Under the pieces are notes generated by a model that was not told the origin of the DNA, did no database searches, and saw only the letters and a list, made by a program, of their open reading frames with translations. The position numbers and the translations under genes were made by a program. Below are positions 23,187 to 30,931 of a stretch of DNA of 64,000 nt, piece by piece; the first letter of the stretch is position 1, and every line of letters starts with the position of its first letter. Source of the stretch: an uncultured Pseudomonadota bacterium (GTDB lineage Bacteria; Myxococcota_A; UBA796; GCA-2862545); contig CAIOSP010000082.1 in the NCBI GenBank assembly GCA_903861005.1, positions 30,411 to 94,410 of the forward strand, written 5' to 3'.

Positions 23187-24026
23187 TTGTCGTCCGACGC
23201 TCGACCCACATGGCCGGACCTGGCTCCGCTTCTCCGCGGCACGCAGCTCGACCGCGACGCGGTGTGGGCGGCGATCGAACGGCACGCCGAGTTCACGTAC
23301 GGCGCGGTGCGGCGCGTGATCGCCGGCGCGCGCGACGTCACCGCGCGCCACGACGGAAACGCCGATCTGGCCGCGCGCGAGGCGCTCTCGTGGTCGATCG
23401 ACAGGCTCTACGCGCGCGTGGTCAAGCCACCCCCCGGCCTGCCGGTCTCGGCCCGACGTGACGGCAGCCCCGGCGACGCCGCCGCGTGGTACCGCCTGGT
23501 CTGGGCCAACCTCGCCCGCGACTGGTGCAAGGCGCAGCGCCGCCAGTGGCGCCGTGAAGAGGCGCTCGACGACGCCCGCCCGCCCGCCTCGCCCGAGCCT
23601 GACCCGTGGGACGACGCCGCCCTGCGCGGGCTGCAAAACCTGCTCGCCCGCCCCGAGCGCTCCGGCGTGTCGGCGACCCACGTGCTCACCTACCTGGCGC
23701 TCGTGAAGCCCGACCGCGTCGACGCCCGCCTCGTCGACCTCGCCACGACCTTCATCGCGTCCGCCGGCTCGCGCTCGGGCGCCATGGGCCTCGTGCGGCC
23801 GTCCGCCGAGACGTGGACGCTGCTCCAGCGCTGGCGCGACACCCACGACGGCGCGACCGACACCTCGCGCGCCCGCATCACGCTCGCCTGGATCTTGCGC
23901 AGCCAGGACGACGGCGACCCGGCCACCTGGAAGGCCCGCGCCCCAGCCGACGCGCGCACCGCCACCGTCACCGTCGGCAAGTGGGCCATCCGCTGCGCCG
24001 ACGCCCTGCAGCTCCCCAGGGCATGA
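23187..24026 (+). CDS. Uncharacterised protein with sigma-region-2-like segment
   Basis: A 279-residue protein starting at TTG, supported by GGAGG 6 nt upstream. The segment AAWYRLVWANLARDWCKAQR, followed by RQWRREEALDD, resembles regions 2.3-2.4 of ECF sigma factors (AWLxRIARNLARDxxRRxxR). The preceding residues (DVTARHDGNADLAAREALSWSI) could be region 2.1-2.2. The C-terminal half has no clear region 4, so DNA recognition at -35 would be unusual. It may be a divergent sigma factor, an anti-sigma partner or an unrelated helical protein. It begins an operon with two genes of unknown function. Confidence 0.55.
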   Translation: MSSDARPTWPDLAPLLRGTQLDRDAVWAAIERHAEFTYGAVRRVIAGARDVTARHDGNADLAAREALSWSIDRLYARVVKPPPGLPVSARRDGSPGDAAAWYRLVWANLARDWCKAQRRQWRREEALDDARPPASPEPDPWDDAALRGLQNLLARPERSGVSATHVLTYLALVKPDRVDARLVDLATTFIASAGSRSGAMGLVRPSAETWTLLQRWRDTHDGATDTSRARITLAWILRSQDDGDPATWKARAPADARTATVTVGKWAIRCADALQLPRA

Positions 24027-24084
24027 CCATGGGCTGTCCGCACCGGCACGTGTACGTCGTCCTTCCCGTCCCCCGGAGGTCTGC

Positions 24085-24948
24085 ATGACGCACCCGATCT
24101 TCGACGCGCTGAGCGCCCGGCGCCCTGGCGTCGACGCGCTCGCCGCCGGTCACGGTGACCCGCTCGACCTGGCCGCCGCCTGCCTGCCCGACGTGCCGGC
24201 GCAGCTCGCCCGCGCCGCCGCGAGCACGGTCGACGCCCGCGTCGACACCCCGTTCGCCGACCCACAGGCGGACGACGACGCACCGGCGATGCGCCTCGCG
24301 GTCGCCGCGACGCTCGCCGAGCTGCTCCCCGACGCAGGCGCCACCCGCCGCTGGGCCGACCACGCGCGCGGCCTGATCGCCGACGCCGAGTCCCGCCCCC
24401 GCCGCTGGCGCGACCTGTCCGAAGACGCGATCGCCCTGTCCTCCTCGCTCAACTTGGAAGGTCGCGGCGCCGCGCTGCTCGACGCCGTCGCGAACGCCGC
24501 GCTCCACGTCGTCCCGCCCGGCGCCGTCCACGCCGCGCAAGAGCTGGTCGCCGCCGCCGCACGACGCGCCCGCCTGGAGGACGCACGACGCTGGCTGCGA
24601 TTGGTCCCCCAGGCTTCGCGCCCGTCCTTCGACCGCGCGTTCGACCAACTCGCGCAGCGCGCGGTGCCGATGGCGGCCGCCGCTGAGGCCCCCGCGGCGC
24701 TCGCTCGCGTGGTCCTCGGCCACGCGTTCGACGGCGAGGTCACGCTCGCCGTGCTGCCCAACGGGCTCGTCGTGGAGTGGGACGGAGACGGCGCCCCGCC
24801 CGACACGCTGCACGTCGACGATCGGCTGGCCAAGGCGCTGCCGGAGGGCGCCAGCCTCGCCGCGCGCGGCTGGTGGCTGGACGCCGACATCGGCGAGATC
24901 ACCATCACCCGCGGCGGCGCCGTCACGTCGATCGCGCAGGTCCGATGA
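24085..24948 (+). CDS. Hypothetical protein, middle gene of S16-fold operon
   Basis: A 287-residue protein with an excellent Shine-Dalgarno (CCGGAGG) before the ATG. The first 210 residues are Ala/Arg-rich helices (LAAAARRARLEDARRWLRLV and similar), probably a helical-repeat solenoid. The last 75 residues are beta-strand-like (VVLGHAFDGEVTLAVLPNGLVVEW, then DIGEITITRGGAVTSIAQV). There is no signal peptide. The stop overlaps the start of the next gene by ATGA, so the two products are probably made in fixed ratio. I do not recognise the family. Confidence 0.7.
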   Translation: MTHPIFDALSARRPGVDALAAGHGDPLDLAAACLPDVPAQLARAAASTVDARVDTPFADPQADDDAPAMRLAVAATLAELLPDAGATRRWADHARGLIADAESRPRRWRDLSEDAIALSSSLNLEGRGAALLDAVANAALHVVPPGAVHAAQELVAAAARRARLEDARRWLRLVPQASRPSFDRAFDQLAQRAVPMAAAAEAPAALARVVLGHAFDGEVTLAVLPNGLVVEWDGDGAPPDTLHVDDRLAKALPEGASLAARGWWLDADIGEITITRGGAVTSIAQVR

Positions 24949-26585
24949 CCGATCCGGTCGAGCTCCGACGGCGCACCCTGGGCGCGCCCGACACGCTGCG
25001 CGCGGCGCTGCGGCGCTTGGCGGAGGACCCGACCGCGCCTCGCCTGACCCGCAAGGAGGCCGAGCGCGCGCTCGCGCAGGTCGAGGCGTCTCCGCGCGGC
25101 GTCGGCGTCGTGCCCTTCGTGATCGTCGACGGCGAGGGCGACGGCGCCGTGCTGTTCGCGATCGTCACCGACGGCCCGCGGCCTGACCTGTTCCCGGCGC
25201 CACGCGCCCACGTCGATCGCGTCCGCGCCTGGCTCGCCGCCACCTGGCCCACGCTGCCCTTCGCGGGGCTGCACCTGCACGTCAGCGCGCCCGAAGGCCT
25301 GCGTTGGTCGGGTCGCTCCTGCGAGCTCGCCCTCGCGCTCGCGGCGCTCTCCTGCGAGATCAAGCGCGCGCCCGATCCGCGGATGGTGGTGACCGGCGCC
25401 GTCGGCGCGCCGGGGCAAGCGGAGGCGGTCCAGCACGTTGAGGCCAAGCGGGAGATCGTGGGGCGCGATCGGCCCGGCGACGCGCTGTTCGCGCCCGGCG
25501 ACGCGGGCATCACGCCGCTCCTCGACGACGTGATCCCGGGCGCCACTGCCGCCATCTCCGCGCGCCCGCGTCGCCACGCAGGCGCCGACGCACGGCGCGC
25601 GCTCGACGCGCTGCTCTCCGGCAAGCACGACCTAGCCAGCGACCTCGCGTCGCGCGCCCTCGCCGCGGACGCGTCTGACGCGCCGACCATCGCGCGGACG
25701 CGCTGGGTGGAGGGCGCGCTGGCGCTGCACGCGGGGCACGTGGAGCGCGGGCTCGCGGCGCTACACGCGGCGGCCGCGGCGCTGCCCGCGTGGGTCGACC
25801 ACACGCACGACATGGCCGACGCCCTCACCGCCGAGGAGCTCGACGCCTACTTGATCGTCGCCCTGATCGACGCGGGCCACACACGCGCGGCAGCCACCCA
25901 CGCCGCCGAGGTGCTCGCGCGACTGGAGCGGGTCGCCGATCGGTCGCGACGCTGGCGCGCGGTCACGCTGCAGGTCGCGGGCTCAGCGCACCGCGCCGCC
26001 GTGACGCGCGGGGCGCTGGAGGAGGCCGCGGACCTGCTCACCAGCTGGTCGCTCGATCGCGCCGCGCTGGTCGATCAACGCGCGCGCACGCTCGGCGATC
26101 TGGCGGAGGTCGCGCGCCGCGCCGGAGATCGCCACGCGGCCGCCCGACACCTCGACGACGCAACGGACGCGCTCGCCGACGCGCCCGACGACGGCGGCCG
26201 CACGCACGCGTTCCTTGAGCTGTTTCGCGCGCGGCTGCGCGCGGAGGACGGCGTCGAGATCCCCGCCGCGCGCGGCGACCTGCCGCGCTGGCCCGCGCTC
26301 GCGTTCGACCTGCTCCGCACGCGCCGCGGCAGCGCCGACCTGCGCGCGCTGCACGTCGACCCGGTCGTGCGATCGAGCGCCCCGCTGCGGGGTGTGGTGA
26401 CGGCGGAGATCGCGTGGCACGTGCTCCACGACGGGCCGTTCGCGTCGATGCGCACCGAGCTTCAGGCGGACGCCGCCGCGCACGTCACGGACGACCCACA
26501 GGCCGCCGCGCTGTTCGCGCGTGTCGCCGCGGACGCCACCGACGACGACCTGCGCGAGCTGCGCAGGCGCGCGCCCTACGGCTGA
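24945..26585 (+). CDS. Lon-S16/RadA-like fold protein with C-terminal helical repeats
   Basis: A 546-residue cytoplasmic protein. Residues about 45-200 line up with the proteolytic-type domain of Lon and the similar domain of RadA: GLHLHVSAPEG, then GRSCELALALAAL (Ser125), then MVVTGAVGAPGQ, VEAKREI (Lys168) and DALFAPGDAGI. In Lon the equivalent stretches hold the catalytic Ser and Lys. Here the Lys appears displaced by about two residues, so activity is uncertain. No AAA+ module is present. Residues 205-546 are helical with TPR-like spacing (AHAGHVERGLAALHAAAAAL, ARRAGDRHAAARHLDDATDAL). It is coupled to the upstream gene. This fold call is mine by eye and needs a profile search. Confidence 0.6.
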   Translation: MTDPVELRRRTLGAPDTLRAALRRLAEDPTAPRLTRKEAERALAQVEASPRGVGVVPFVIVDGEGDGAVLFAIVTDGPRPDLFPAPRAHVDRVRAWLAATWPTLPFAGLHLHVSAPEGLRWSGRSCELALALAALSCEIKRAPDPRMVVTGAVGAPGQAEAVQHVEAKREIVGRDRPGDALFAPGDAGITPLLDDVIPGATAAISARPRRHAGADARRALDALLSGKHDLASDLASRALAADASDAPTIARTRWVEGALALHAGHVERGLAALHAAAAALPAWVDHTHDMADALTAEELDAYLIVALIDAGHTRAAATHAAEVLARLERVADRSRRWRAVTLQVAGSAHRAAVTRGALEEAADLLTSWSLDRAALVDQRARTLGDLAEVARRAGDRHAAARHLDDATDALADAPDDGGRTHAFLELFRARLRAEDGVEIPAARGDLPRWPALAFDLLRTRRGSADLRALHVDPVVRSSAPLRGVVTAEIAWHVLHDGPFASMRTELQADAAAHVTDDPQAAALFARVAADATDDDLRELRRRAPYG

Positions 26586-27644
26586 TCAGCGTAGCGGGCC
26601 CCACGCGCAGCGAAAGCCCACGTCGACCAGCTTCACGTCCGGCGCCACGATGGTGCGGATGGTCGCGCGCAGGTTCACCGGGTCCGACTCGGTCCACCCG
26701 CCGCCGCGCTGGATCTTGAGTGTGCCGGTCAGCGGACCGTAGGGATCGGTCGCGTCGGCGGCGCTGGGCCCCGCGGGGTCGTACCAGTCGGCCACCCACT
26801 CCAGCACGTTCCCCGCCATCCCCGAGATGTGGGTGCCGGGCGTGTCGCCGAACAGCTGGTTGTAAGCGTGCGTGCCGGTGCCCGTGCACGTGCCGGTCAC
26901 CATGAAGCGCTCCCACGGCCGCGCCGGGTTGGCGTCGTAGGTGCCGCAGCCTGGTTCATTGCCCCACGGGTACAGGCGACCCTCGGGCCCGCGCGCCGCG
27001 AACTCCCACTCCGCCTCGGTGGGCAGCCGCGCGCCGAGCATGTCGCAGAAGCGGGACGCGCCCTGCCAGGTCACCATGTTGATCGGGTGGTCGCGCAGGT
27101 CGTTGCGCCCAAAGTTGGCGCCGTCGCCGTGGCCGAACATGTCGTCGCTGAACCACACGCCGTGCTGCCGCTTGAGGTCGGCGATGGCGACCGCGTTGCG
27201 GTGGATCCAGAACGTCGACACGGTGACGCGGCGCGGCGGGCCCTCGGACGGCGTCGCGTTGGGGTCGTACCCAGGCTTGTCCGGCGACGTGCTCTGCGCG
27301 CCCATCCAGAACGTGCCGCCCTCCACGCGCTGGAAGCAGTGGTTGGAGCCCATGCCGTCGGAGCAGCGCAGCTCTGGCGGCGGCGCATCCAAGAACGGGT
27401 TCGCCGTGTACTGGACCTTGTCTCCGGGCACGTCCGCGTTGAGCGGGTCCGTCTCGCTGCGGACCTCCACGCCGTCCGACGTGCCGTCGCCGTCTGAGTC
27501 GGGCTTCATGGGGTCCGTGCCGCGCGCGATCTCGTCGGCGTCCGACAGGCGGTCGGAGTCCTGATCCGGGGCGCTGCTCCACAGCCCGCACCCACTCAAC
27601 AGCACGAGCGCCAGCGACCAAATCACGAGCCACCACCAAAGCAC
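26586..27644 (-). CDS. FGE-fold (SUMF1/EgtB-like) lipoprotein with TSP3 repeats
   Basis: A 352-residue lipoprotein (LLSGC lipobox). Two TSP3-type Asp-rich repeats (residues 27-70) follow, then the sulfatase-modifying-factor fold: FQRVEGGTFWMGA, INMVTWQGASRFCDML, RLPTEAEWEFAARG, GMAGNVLEWVADW and RGGGWTE...VGFRCAW. The two catalytic Cys of true formylglycine-generating enzymes lie between GGGW and GFRCA; both positions here are non-Cys (VNLRATIRT). It is therefore probably not a sulfatase activator but a binding or structural member of the family. The start overlaps the end of the propeller gene by 22 nt, so the two are co-expressed. Confidence 0.85.
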   Translation of the reverse strand: MLWWWLVIWSLALVLLSGCGLWSSAPDQDSDRLSDADEIARGTDPMKPDSDGDGTSDGVEVRSETDPLNADVPGDKVQYTANPFLDAPPPELRCSDGMGSNHCFQRVEGGTFWMGAQSTSPDKPGYDPNATPSEGPPRRVTVSTFWIHRNAVAIADLKRQHGVWFSDDMFGHGDGANFGRNDLRDHPINMVTWQGASRFCDMLGARLPTEAEWEFAARGPEGRLYPWGNEPGCGTYDANPARPWERFMVTGTCTGTGTHAYNQLFGDTPGTHISGMAGNVLEWVADWYDPAGPSAADATDPYGPLTGTLKIQRGGGWTESDPVNLRATIRTIVAPDVKLVDVGFRCAWGPLR

Positions 27645-29035
27645 AGCACGTGGTCGAGCGTGCGCACGAACAGCCGACCGTGGTCAAACACCATCGTGCT
27701 CCGCACTGCCTCCCACGCGCCCAGCTGCTCGGCGTCCCCGGCCACGTTGAACACCCCGATCGCGCCGCTCTCAGACGCTACCCAGACCCGCCCGTCGACC
27801 ACCACCGGGCTTGAGTAAACCAGCCCCAGCTTGCCCGCGCCGAGCACCTTGGTCATCGCGGTGACGGCGCCGCTGGCCTGATCCACGCGCCACACGTTGG
27901 CGCCGCGGTCCACGGAGATCAACGCGTCACCCGCTACCACCGGAGACGTGTAGAGCGGCTCCTTGGTGGGCACCACCTGATCCCAGCGCTTGGTCGCGCG
28001 GACGTCGCCCGGGCCGACCTCGGCCAGACGCCAGGACACCGCGTGGAGCGGCTGGCCCGTCTCGATCTGGTGCTCGGCGTGACCGCCCACGTAGAACACG
28101 TCGTTGCCGATCACCTGCGGACCCGCGAACCACAGGTCGCCCAGCCCCTTGCTCAGGACGTAGCCGTCCACCGCGCGGACCAGCTCGCCCGATGGCGTGA
28201 GAAGCACCGTGGTGTGACCGACGTGCGCCACCGCCGGCGTGCCGAAGTCCGCGTACGGCACGCTGCGCCAGAGCTCGCGACCGGTGGCCGCGTCGAGCGC
28301 CATCAGCTGCGCGTGGGGCACGATCAACATGCCGTCCACCAACACCAGCGACGCGCCGCTGCCGATCATGTACCCGCGAGGCGGCTTGGCCGCGGGCCCA
28401 GCCCAGCGCGACCAGACGCGCTTTCCGGACGCGTCGAACGCCGAGACCACGCCGTTCCCAGTGAGCACGTAGAGTCGCGCGCTGTCGCTCGCCGGGGTGT
28501 GCGTCGTGTAGCCGATGATCTCGCGGTTGGGCGGCGTCAGGAAGGGCGCGAAGCCGTCCACCAGCGCGCGCGCCGACGCCAGCTTGGACGAGAGGTCGGC
28601 GATCTGCGCGGTGATCGTGGCGTCACCGGGCGCGGCGCGCAGGGCGCGTCGGGCGGCGCCGTACTGCGCCTGGAGGCCCGCCACGTCCTTCTCGGCGACG
28701 GCCGCCTGCTCGCGTCGCGCGGCGAACGACACCCGCTCGTCCGCGGAGAGCGTGTCCTGGTAGTCGTTGGTCGCGGTCCACCGCGTTCGACCGGTCGCGC
28801 CGTCCAGGCACCACACGGTCGTCGGCTCGGACAGGCCACACACCATGCCCGCGAACACCACCGGAGAGCTGTTGCTCCACGACGAGGTCGGCACCTTCCA
28901 GGTGGCGTCGGTCAGCGCCTTCCACTGGGCGGGCGGGTGCCCGTCGTAGGCGACGCCCGCGTTGCGGAACTCCGACGCCGTCGCGACGGAGGACCACAGG
29001 CACGCGATCAGCGCTGACAGGAGGAGGCGCATCAT
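27623..29035 (-). CDS. Exported PQQ-type beta-propeller protein
   Basis: A 470-residue protein. The start MMRLLLSALIACLWSSVATAS (29035) gives a clean signal peptide; the open frame extends further upstream without support. The body has PQQ-propeller blades: VVWCLDGATGRTRW-like, LYVLTGNGVVSAFDASGKRVW, LMALDAATGRELWRS, LISVDRGANVWRVDQASGAVTAM and VWVASESGAIGVFNVAGD. A coiled-coil insertion (about residues 100-165, AAVAEKDVAGLQAQYGAARRAL) interrupts blade 2. No cofactor-binding Trp-disulfide signature of alcohol dehydrogenases is present, so it is likely a BamB-like scaffold. It is coupled to the FGE-fold lipoprotein. Confidence 0.82.
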   Translation of the reverse strand: MMRLLLSALIACLWSSVATASEFRNAGVAYDGHPPAQWKALTDATWKVPTSSWSNSSPVVFAGMVCGLSEPTTVWCLDGATGRTRWTATNDYQDTLSADERVSFAARREQAAVAEKDVAGLQAQYGAARRALRAAPGDATITAQIADLSSKLASARALVDGFAPFLTPPNREIIGYTTHTPASDSARLYVLTGNGVVSAFDASGKRVWSRWAGPAAKPPRGYMIGSGASLVLVDGMLIVPHAQLMALDAATGRELWRSVPYADFGTPAVAHVGHTTVLLTPSGELVRAVDGYVLSKGLGDLWFAGPQVIGNDVFYVGGHAEHQIETGQPLHAVSWRLAEVGPGDVRATKRWDQVVPTKEPLYTSPVVAGDALISVDRGANVWRVDQASGAVTAMTKVLGAGKLGLVYSSPVVVDGRVWVASESGAIGVFNVAGDAEQLGAWEAVRSTMVFDHGRLFVRTLDHVLCFGGGS

Positions 29036-29228
29036 GCGCACGGTAACACGCGGCGCCGGACGCAGGTTCCCGACCCAAGGCGGGTCAGGGCCTACGCACA
29101 CTCCGCGCCCGCTTGGACGGCGCGCCACACGCTCCAGGATCCGGGAACGGAGGGACCGGGTCGGACACGCGCACGCTCATGGGTTGGCCAAGCGCGTCGG
29201 CATGTCCGACCTGACGTCGGCCCAGCGC

Positions 29229-30797
29229 TTACCGAGGGCCGCGCGGATCGACGGGCGTGTGCGGGAAGCCCGGCGCCTTGGACACACCCGCCTCGATGGC
29301 GCCCATCACCGCCAGCGCGATGTGCTCCTCCCAGGGGCGCGCGATGATCTGCGCGGCCACCGGCAGCCCGGCGCTCCCCGCCTCAAAGCGCGCGGCCTTC
29401 TTGTCCAGGCGGTCGACCAGGTTGCCGCGCACCTGCTCGTCGTCGCGCACGGTCGACACCGGCACCACGCCCGCGGGCAGGTCGAGCAGGTTGTAGCGCA
29501 TGGTGTGCCAGGCGCCGGCGCTCCAGTCGTGTGTCTCCCCGGGGATCGCGGCAGGCGTGACGGTCGGCGGCCCGACGAGCGCGTCGATGCCGGCCTCGCG
29601 CCACGCCGCCATCTCGGCCTGCTTGAGCTCGTTGCGCAGCACCACCAGCGCCCAGTGGCGGGTGACCGACTTCTCGCCGAGCGCGCCGAGCATGCGGCTG
29701 ACCCGGGACTCGCCCGCGGCGCCCAGCGCCTGCGCCAGGCCCTTGCGCACGACCGAGGGCAGGCGGCCAAGCCGCGCGACCGACTTGAGCTGCGGCGTGA
29801 TCGCCTCGCCTTCGATCACGGCCAGGCCAGTCTTGAAGCCGTCGGCCGAAAGCAGGCCGAAGTAGTCCTCGAACATGTCCCACGACCGCGGCGGGGTGTA
29901 CGGCACCACCTTGACGCCCGCGGCGCGCAGCGCGTCCACCGCCTCACGCACAGCGCGACGCACGGACGCGGCCGGCGTGAAGATGCCATCGTCCTCGTAG
30001 TAGCCGACCGTGATCTTGGACAGGTCGACGGTGGTCGGGTCGACGAACGGGATGGGCGGGACGAGCGAGTCGAGCGCGTGCTGCCGCTCCGGCGACAGCG
30101 CCTTCATCAGCATCACGACGTCGGCGACGGTGCGCGCCATCGGGCCCGCCTGACCGCGGATCGCCTCTTGGCCCGGCTGACCGCCCGCCACGCCGACCAT
30201 CGACCAGCGCCCAGCGGTCGGCTTCAGCCCGCAGATGCCGCACCACGCCGCCGGGTTGCGGATCGATCCGCCGATGTCGGTGCCCAAGCCCGCAGGCGAC
30301 GACCCTGACGCGATCAGCGCCGCTTCGCCGCCGGACGACCCACCCGGCACGCGGCCCGTGTTCCACGGGTTGTACGTGGTGCCCCAGATGTCGTTGTGCG
30401 ACTCGATCGCCAGCAGCAGCTGCGGGACGTTGGACTTGCCCAGGATCACGCAGCCCGCGTCGAGCGCGGTCGCGACGAGCGCGGAGTTCGCGGTCGCCTT
30501 GCGGGCCAGGCGCGCGCGCACGCCCACCGTCGCGGGGGTCCCGACCAGGCCGAAGTTCTCTTTGACGGAGATCGGCAGGCCGGCGAGCGACCCCAACGCG
30601 TCGCCGCGCGCGCGGGCCGCGTCCACCCGGCGGGCCGCGGCGAGCGACGCGTCCCGGTACTGCTCGGTGAAGCCGCGGACCGCGCCCTCCACCGCGTCAG
30701 CCCGGGCGTGAAGCGCGCGCACAAGCTCCTCAGACGACACCGCACGCGACTGGAGCGCGGCCACCATCGACACCGCGGACTCTTCGTACAGGGCCAT
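29229..30797 (-). CDS. Amidase-signature-family enzyme
   Basis: A 522-residue cytoplasmic hydrolase. The start at 30797 has GGAGGTGGTG just upstream; the longer frame does not. The Ser-cisSer-Lys triad is visible as ISVKEN (Lys), GGSSGGEAAL (cis-Ser) and GTDIGGSIRNPAAWCG (nucleophile Ser). Such enzymes hydrolyse amides, and some are GatA, urethanases or fatty acid amide hydrolases. The layout PAAWCGICGLKPTAGRWS resembles eukaryote-like and myxobacterial amidases rather than GatA, and there are no gatB or gatC neighbours. The substrate is unknown. The gene stands alone, with 134 bp to the divergent lipoprotein. Confidence 0.92.
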   Translation of the reverse strand: MALYEESAVSMVAALQSRAVSSEELVRALHARADAVEGAVRGFTEQYRDASLAAARRVDAARARGDALGSLAGLPISVKENFGLVGTPATVGVRARLARKATANSALVATALDAGCVILGKSNVPQLLLAIESHNDIWGTTYNPWNTGRVPGGSSGGEAALIASGSSPAGLGTDIGGSIRNPAAWCGICGLKPTAGRWSMVGVAGGQPGQEAIRGQAGPMARTVADVVMLMKALSPERQHALDSLVPPIPFVDPTTVDLSKITVGYYEDDGIFTPAASVRRAVREAVDALRAAGVKVVPYTPPRSWDMFEDYFGLLSADGFKTGLAVIEGEAITPQLKSVARLGRLPSVVRKGLAQALGAAGESRVSRMLGALGEKSVTRHWALVVLRNELKQAEMAAWREAGIDALVGPPTVTPAAIPGETHDWSAGAWHTMRYNLLDLPAGVVPVSTVRDDEQVRGNLVDRLDKKAARFEAGSAGLPVAAQIIARPWEEHIALAVMGAIEAGVSKAPGFPHTPVDPRGPR

Positions 30798-30931
30798 CAC
30801 CACCTCCGTCCGCGCCCCTAACGTCCGCGTCCGCCCGGGTCGCGGCGCGGTCCAGGCGGAAACCAGGACACACTGTCGAGGCATCCCCCCACCGTCGTCG
30901 GCTAGGCTGCCAATGACGAACCGAGGACCCC

